Source of the DNA: an uncultured Duncaniella sp.
GTDB lineage: Bacteria > Bacteroidota > Bacteroidia > Bacteroidales > Muribaculaceae
Assembly (NCBI GenBank): GCA_958352885.1
Contig: CATWQI010000007.1
Location: forward strand, 140,316-204,315
Reading direction: 5' to 3'
DNA: 64,000 nt
Shown: positions 63,803 to 64,000 of the stretch, in pieces
Numbering within the stretch: position 1 is the stretch's first letter
How the letters are laid out: the number at the start of each line of letters is the position of its first letter
The notes under the pieces: model-generated
What the model saw: only the letters and a program-made list of their open reading frames with translations
The model's database searches: none
What the model was told of the DNA's origin: nothing
Translations under genes and position numbers: made by a program

Positions 63803-64000
63803 TGAAAAAAGCATTAATCACAGGTATCACAGGGCAGGACGGGTCATTCCTCGCCGAGTTTTTGTTGGATAAGGGTTACGACGTGCACGGAACCATACGC
63901 CGCTCGTCGGTGGACTTCCGAGAGCGCATCGCACACCTTGAAGGACACGAGAACTTCCACCTCCACTACGCCGATTTGGGTGATTCGATGAGCCTTCTCC
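63803..64000 (+). CDS. gmd: GDP-mannose 4,6-dehydratase, 3' end cut off by the window edge
   Basis: First 66 codons are seen: ALITGITGQDGSFLAEFLL and GTIRRSSVDFRERIAH, which are distinctive for the GDP-mannose dehydratase that leads to GDP-fucose or related sugars. The start is the ATG at 63803. Confidence 0.93.

Noticed and set aside
1..64000. CRISPR arrays, tRNA or rRNA genes, insertion sequences
   Set aside because: No regularly spaced repeats, no cloverleaf or rRNA-like stretch, and no transposase were seen; the only recombinase-like gene lacks the catalytic residues.

Overview
The window reads as chromosomal DNA of a Bacteroidota bacterium, probably a gut Bacteroidales. The evidence is the promoter type seen many times (TTG, 19-20 bases, TAnnTTTG), a PorV-type outer-membrane protein of the type IX secretion system, a FeoA-FeoB fusion, pyruvate phosphate dikinase, and a capsule-type locus that opens with an UpxY/NusG-like antiterminator. 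A Muribaculaceae-like origin is possible but is only a guess from gene style.

Positions 1-40293 are mostly housekeeping genes. On the minus strand lie gltB (cut by the window edge) and amtB. Then come aroE and comEC on the plus strand; a minus-strand operon of acyltransferase, phosphoesterase, tex and folK; an agmatine-to-putrescine operon (small acidic protein, aguA, aguB, membrane protein); folA-thyA with a large polyferredoxin; ispF and porV; then feoAB, a LolC/E-type permease and ppdK on the plus strand. Next are three minus-strand transporters (MATE, Bcr/CflA-type MFS and an RND pump without its usual partners). An overlapping operon of LytS-like kinase, LytTR regulator and PepSY-like secreted protein follows. 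A small secreted LTxxQ-type protein, an alpha/beta hydrolase and a DHA2-type MFS pump close this half.

Positions 40343 to the right edge form a surface polysaccharide (capsule or O-antigen) locus. It begins with a 17-base perfect inverted repeat around a 177-base segment carrying promoter-like elements in both directions, a candidate invertible promoter. The first gene joins a tyrosine-recombinase-like region, with most catalytic residues replaced, to a C-terminal UpxY/NusG-like antiterminator. The second gene, in the position usually held by upxZ, is of unknown family and ends in a C-rich, nearly G-free stretch that looks like a Rho loading site. After it come a CDP-3,6-dideoxyhexose cassette (rfbF, rfbH, rfbG, epimerase, reductase), a Wzx flippase, glycosyltransferases, a broken and an intact hexapeptide acyltransferase, an epimerase, a Wzy-like polymerase, a BNR-type lipoprotein, a glycosyltransferase remnant, another epimerase, a separately promoted PIN-domain toxin-like pair, ugd and the start of gmd.

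The most unusual part is the head of the polysaccharide locus (40343-43089). A possible DNA-inversion switch, a recombinase-derived antiterminator and a possible Rho-dependent termination zone sit in a row there. Base composition drops sharply inside the glycosyltransferase gene at about 53825 and stays AT-rich to about 59450, consistent with cassette exchange inside the locus.
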